Below are positions 63,953 through 64,000 of a stretch of DNA of 64,000 nt, piece by piece. Both the position numbers and the translations under genes were made by a program. The notes under the pieces were generated by a model. That model saw nothing but the letters and a program-made list of their open reading frames with translations, ran no database searches and was not told the origin of the DNA. Source of the DNA: Taiwanofungus camphoratus (taxonomy: Eukaryota > Basidiomycota > Agaricomycetes > Polyporales > Taiwanofungaceae). Location of the stretch: contig CP021220.1 of the NCBI GenBank assembly GCA_003999685.1, positions 1,426,001-1,490,000 on the forward strand. The letters run 5' to 3'. How positions within the stretch are numbered: position 1 is the first letter of the stretch; each line of letters begins with the position of its first letter.

Positions 63953-64000
63953 CCCGCTGAAGCGGGGCGAGTTCGTTCCGTGTGTGGGTGGCATGACCTT

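Overview
The window is nuclear DNA of a filamentous basidiomycete, most likely an agaricomycete. Genes are closely packed on both strands and almost all are broken by several short introns of about 50-60 bases with GTRNGT donors, CTNA-type branch sites and YAG acceptors. The protein set is fungal (Fus3/Kss1 MAP kinase, Cbf5, Ino80, Fap7, a flavocytochrome b2 pair). I see no rRNA, no convincing tRNA, no CRISPR and no recognisable transposon or retroelement. Gene boundaries come from reading frames joined across GT-AG introns by eye; internal splice sites are firm only where stated.

Layout, left to right. CMC1 (+, a small twin CX9C gene split by two introns), PEX11 (-), fumarase FUM1 (+), the chromatin remodeller INO80 (+), a DHX29/Ucp12-type DExH RNA helicase (+), ribosomal protein eL22 (-) sharing a short divergent promoter with the pseudouridine synthase CBF5 (+), a 1.7 kb poorly explained gap, a Fus3/Kss1-type MAP kinase (+), a SAP-domain coiled-coil protein (-), two tandem flavocytochrome b2-like genes (+,+), ADE8 glycinamide ribonucleotide formyltransferase (-), a seven-helix membrane protein with a long Ser/Pro tail (+), a DnaJ protein with a glycine-zipper tail (+), a basic nuclear-type protein (+), an SR-rich protein (-), a paxillin-like LIM protein (-), a P-type cation ATPase (-), a large helical protein of unknown function (-), Pol III subunit RPC37/RPC5 (-), a second multi-helix membrane protein (-), adenylate kinase FAP7/AK6 (+), a small lysine-rich conserved protein that may carry a nonsense codon (-), and the INO80-complex subunit IES2 (+).

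How the genes relate. The left end is rich in organelle genes (CMC1, PEX11, FUM1). Ribosome and RNA functions recur (eL22, CBF5, the DExH helicase, FAP7, RPC37). Two partners of one remodelling complex, INO80 and IES2, lie about 50 kb apart. Two unrelated orphan proteins with about seven predicted helices occur in the same window as a pheromone-type MAP kinase; a functional link is only a speculation.

The most unusual points are the flavocytochrome b2 tandem with an enlarged acidic insert near the active-site lid, a Na,K-ATPase-like pump whose M4 motif reads PVGLP where animal Na,K pumps have PEGL, an eL22 gene whose first coding exon appears to be only the ATG, repeated RQ(L/F)TG and SP-type motifs in the LIM protein, and a rise in G+C from about 56.7 kb onward. 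I did not find a clearly new multi-gene system.
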